A stretch of DNA of 6,270 nt from Actinomycetes bacterium. Its GTDB lineage: Bacteria; Actinomycetota; Actinomycetes; Streptosporangiales; Streptosporangiaceae. This document shows positions 6,235-6,270 of the stretch, piece after piece. Under the pieces are notes generated by a model that did not search any database, had not been told where the DNA came from, and saw only the letters and a list, made by a program, of their open reading frames with translations. The DNA is taken from assembly GCA_023425615.1 (NCBI GenBank), contig JAFACJ010001189.1:1-6270 (forward strand). The letters run 5' to 3'. Within the stretch, counting starts at the first letter, position 1. Every line of letters starts with the position of its first letter. A program made the position numbers and the translations under genes.

Positions 6235-6270
6235 AGTAGATCTAACCAGAATTCCGACTTGGCGGAAATC
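6235..6270. other. Downstream tail with no gene seen
   Basis: These 36 bases after the regulator stop are less GC-rich than the rest. They contain AGATCT and a weak 5-bp inverted repeat, TTCCG (6252-6256) with CGGAA (6263-6267). They could hold the start of a terminator or of the next promoter, but the window ends too soon to say. Confidence 0.3.

Noticed and set aside
6252..6267. Terminator hairpin after the regulator
   Set aside because: Only a 5-bp stem with a 6-base loop and no T-run; too weak to call.
1..6270. CRISPR array, tRNA, rRNA, insertion sequence, or defence/biosynthetic system
   Set aside because: No spaced direct repeats, cloverleaf, transposase or recognisable system genes were found; all substantial coding is explained by five ordinary genes.

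Overview
The window is ordinary chromosomal DNA from a high-GC actinomycete. Third codon positions are strongly G/C, one gene starts with GTG, and the protein families are typical of the group: a membrane Ser/Thr kinase with a WD40 sensor, a ParC-type topoisomerase and a winged-helix regulator. A Streptosporangiales-like host (Actinomadura or Nonomuraea type) is my inference from remembered gene style, not shown by the sequence.

Layout. (1) 1-1215 (+): 3' part of a gene whose start lies outside the window, encoding the end of a kinase domain, one membrane segment and a complete seven-repeat WD40 propeller. (2) 1212-2369 (-): FMN-dependent lactate 2-monooxygenase. It converges on the kinase gene, and the two stop codons share a CTAG palindrome. 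(3) 2413-4890 (+): ParC-like topoisomerase IV subunit A, divergent from the oxygenase across a 43-bp gap. (4) 4891-4967: two hairpins between convergent genes, the first a strong candidate bidirectional terminator. (5) 4968-5516 (-): peptide deformylase. (6) 5517-5562: a compact divergent control region dominated by a perfect 26-bp palindrome (5538-5563). (7) 5563-6234 (+): winged-helix regulator with a Pro/Ala/Thr-rich linker and a conserved-looking C-terminal domain. The last 36 bases hold no recognisable gene.

The genes do not form one pathway. The functional unit most worth attention is the deformylase/regulator pair. The regulator appears to be leaderless, with the last base of the palindrome being the first base of its GTG start codon. 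The palindrome also contains -10-like hexamers facing both ways. The simplest reading is an autoregulated switch in which the regulator controls itself and the deformylase. I saw no mobile element, CRISPR array, tRNA, rRNA or recognisable defence system.
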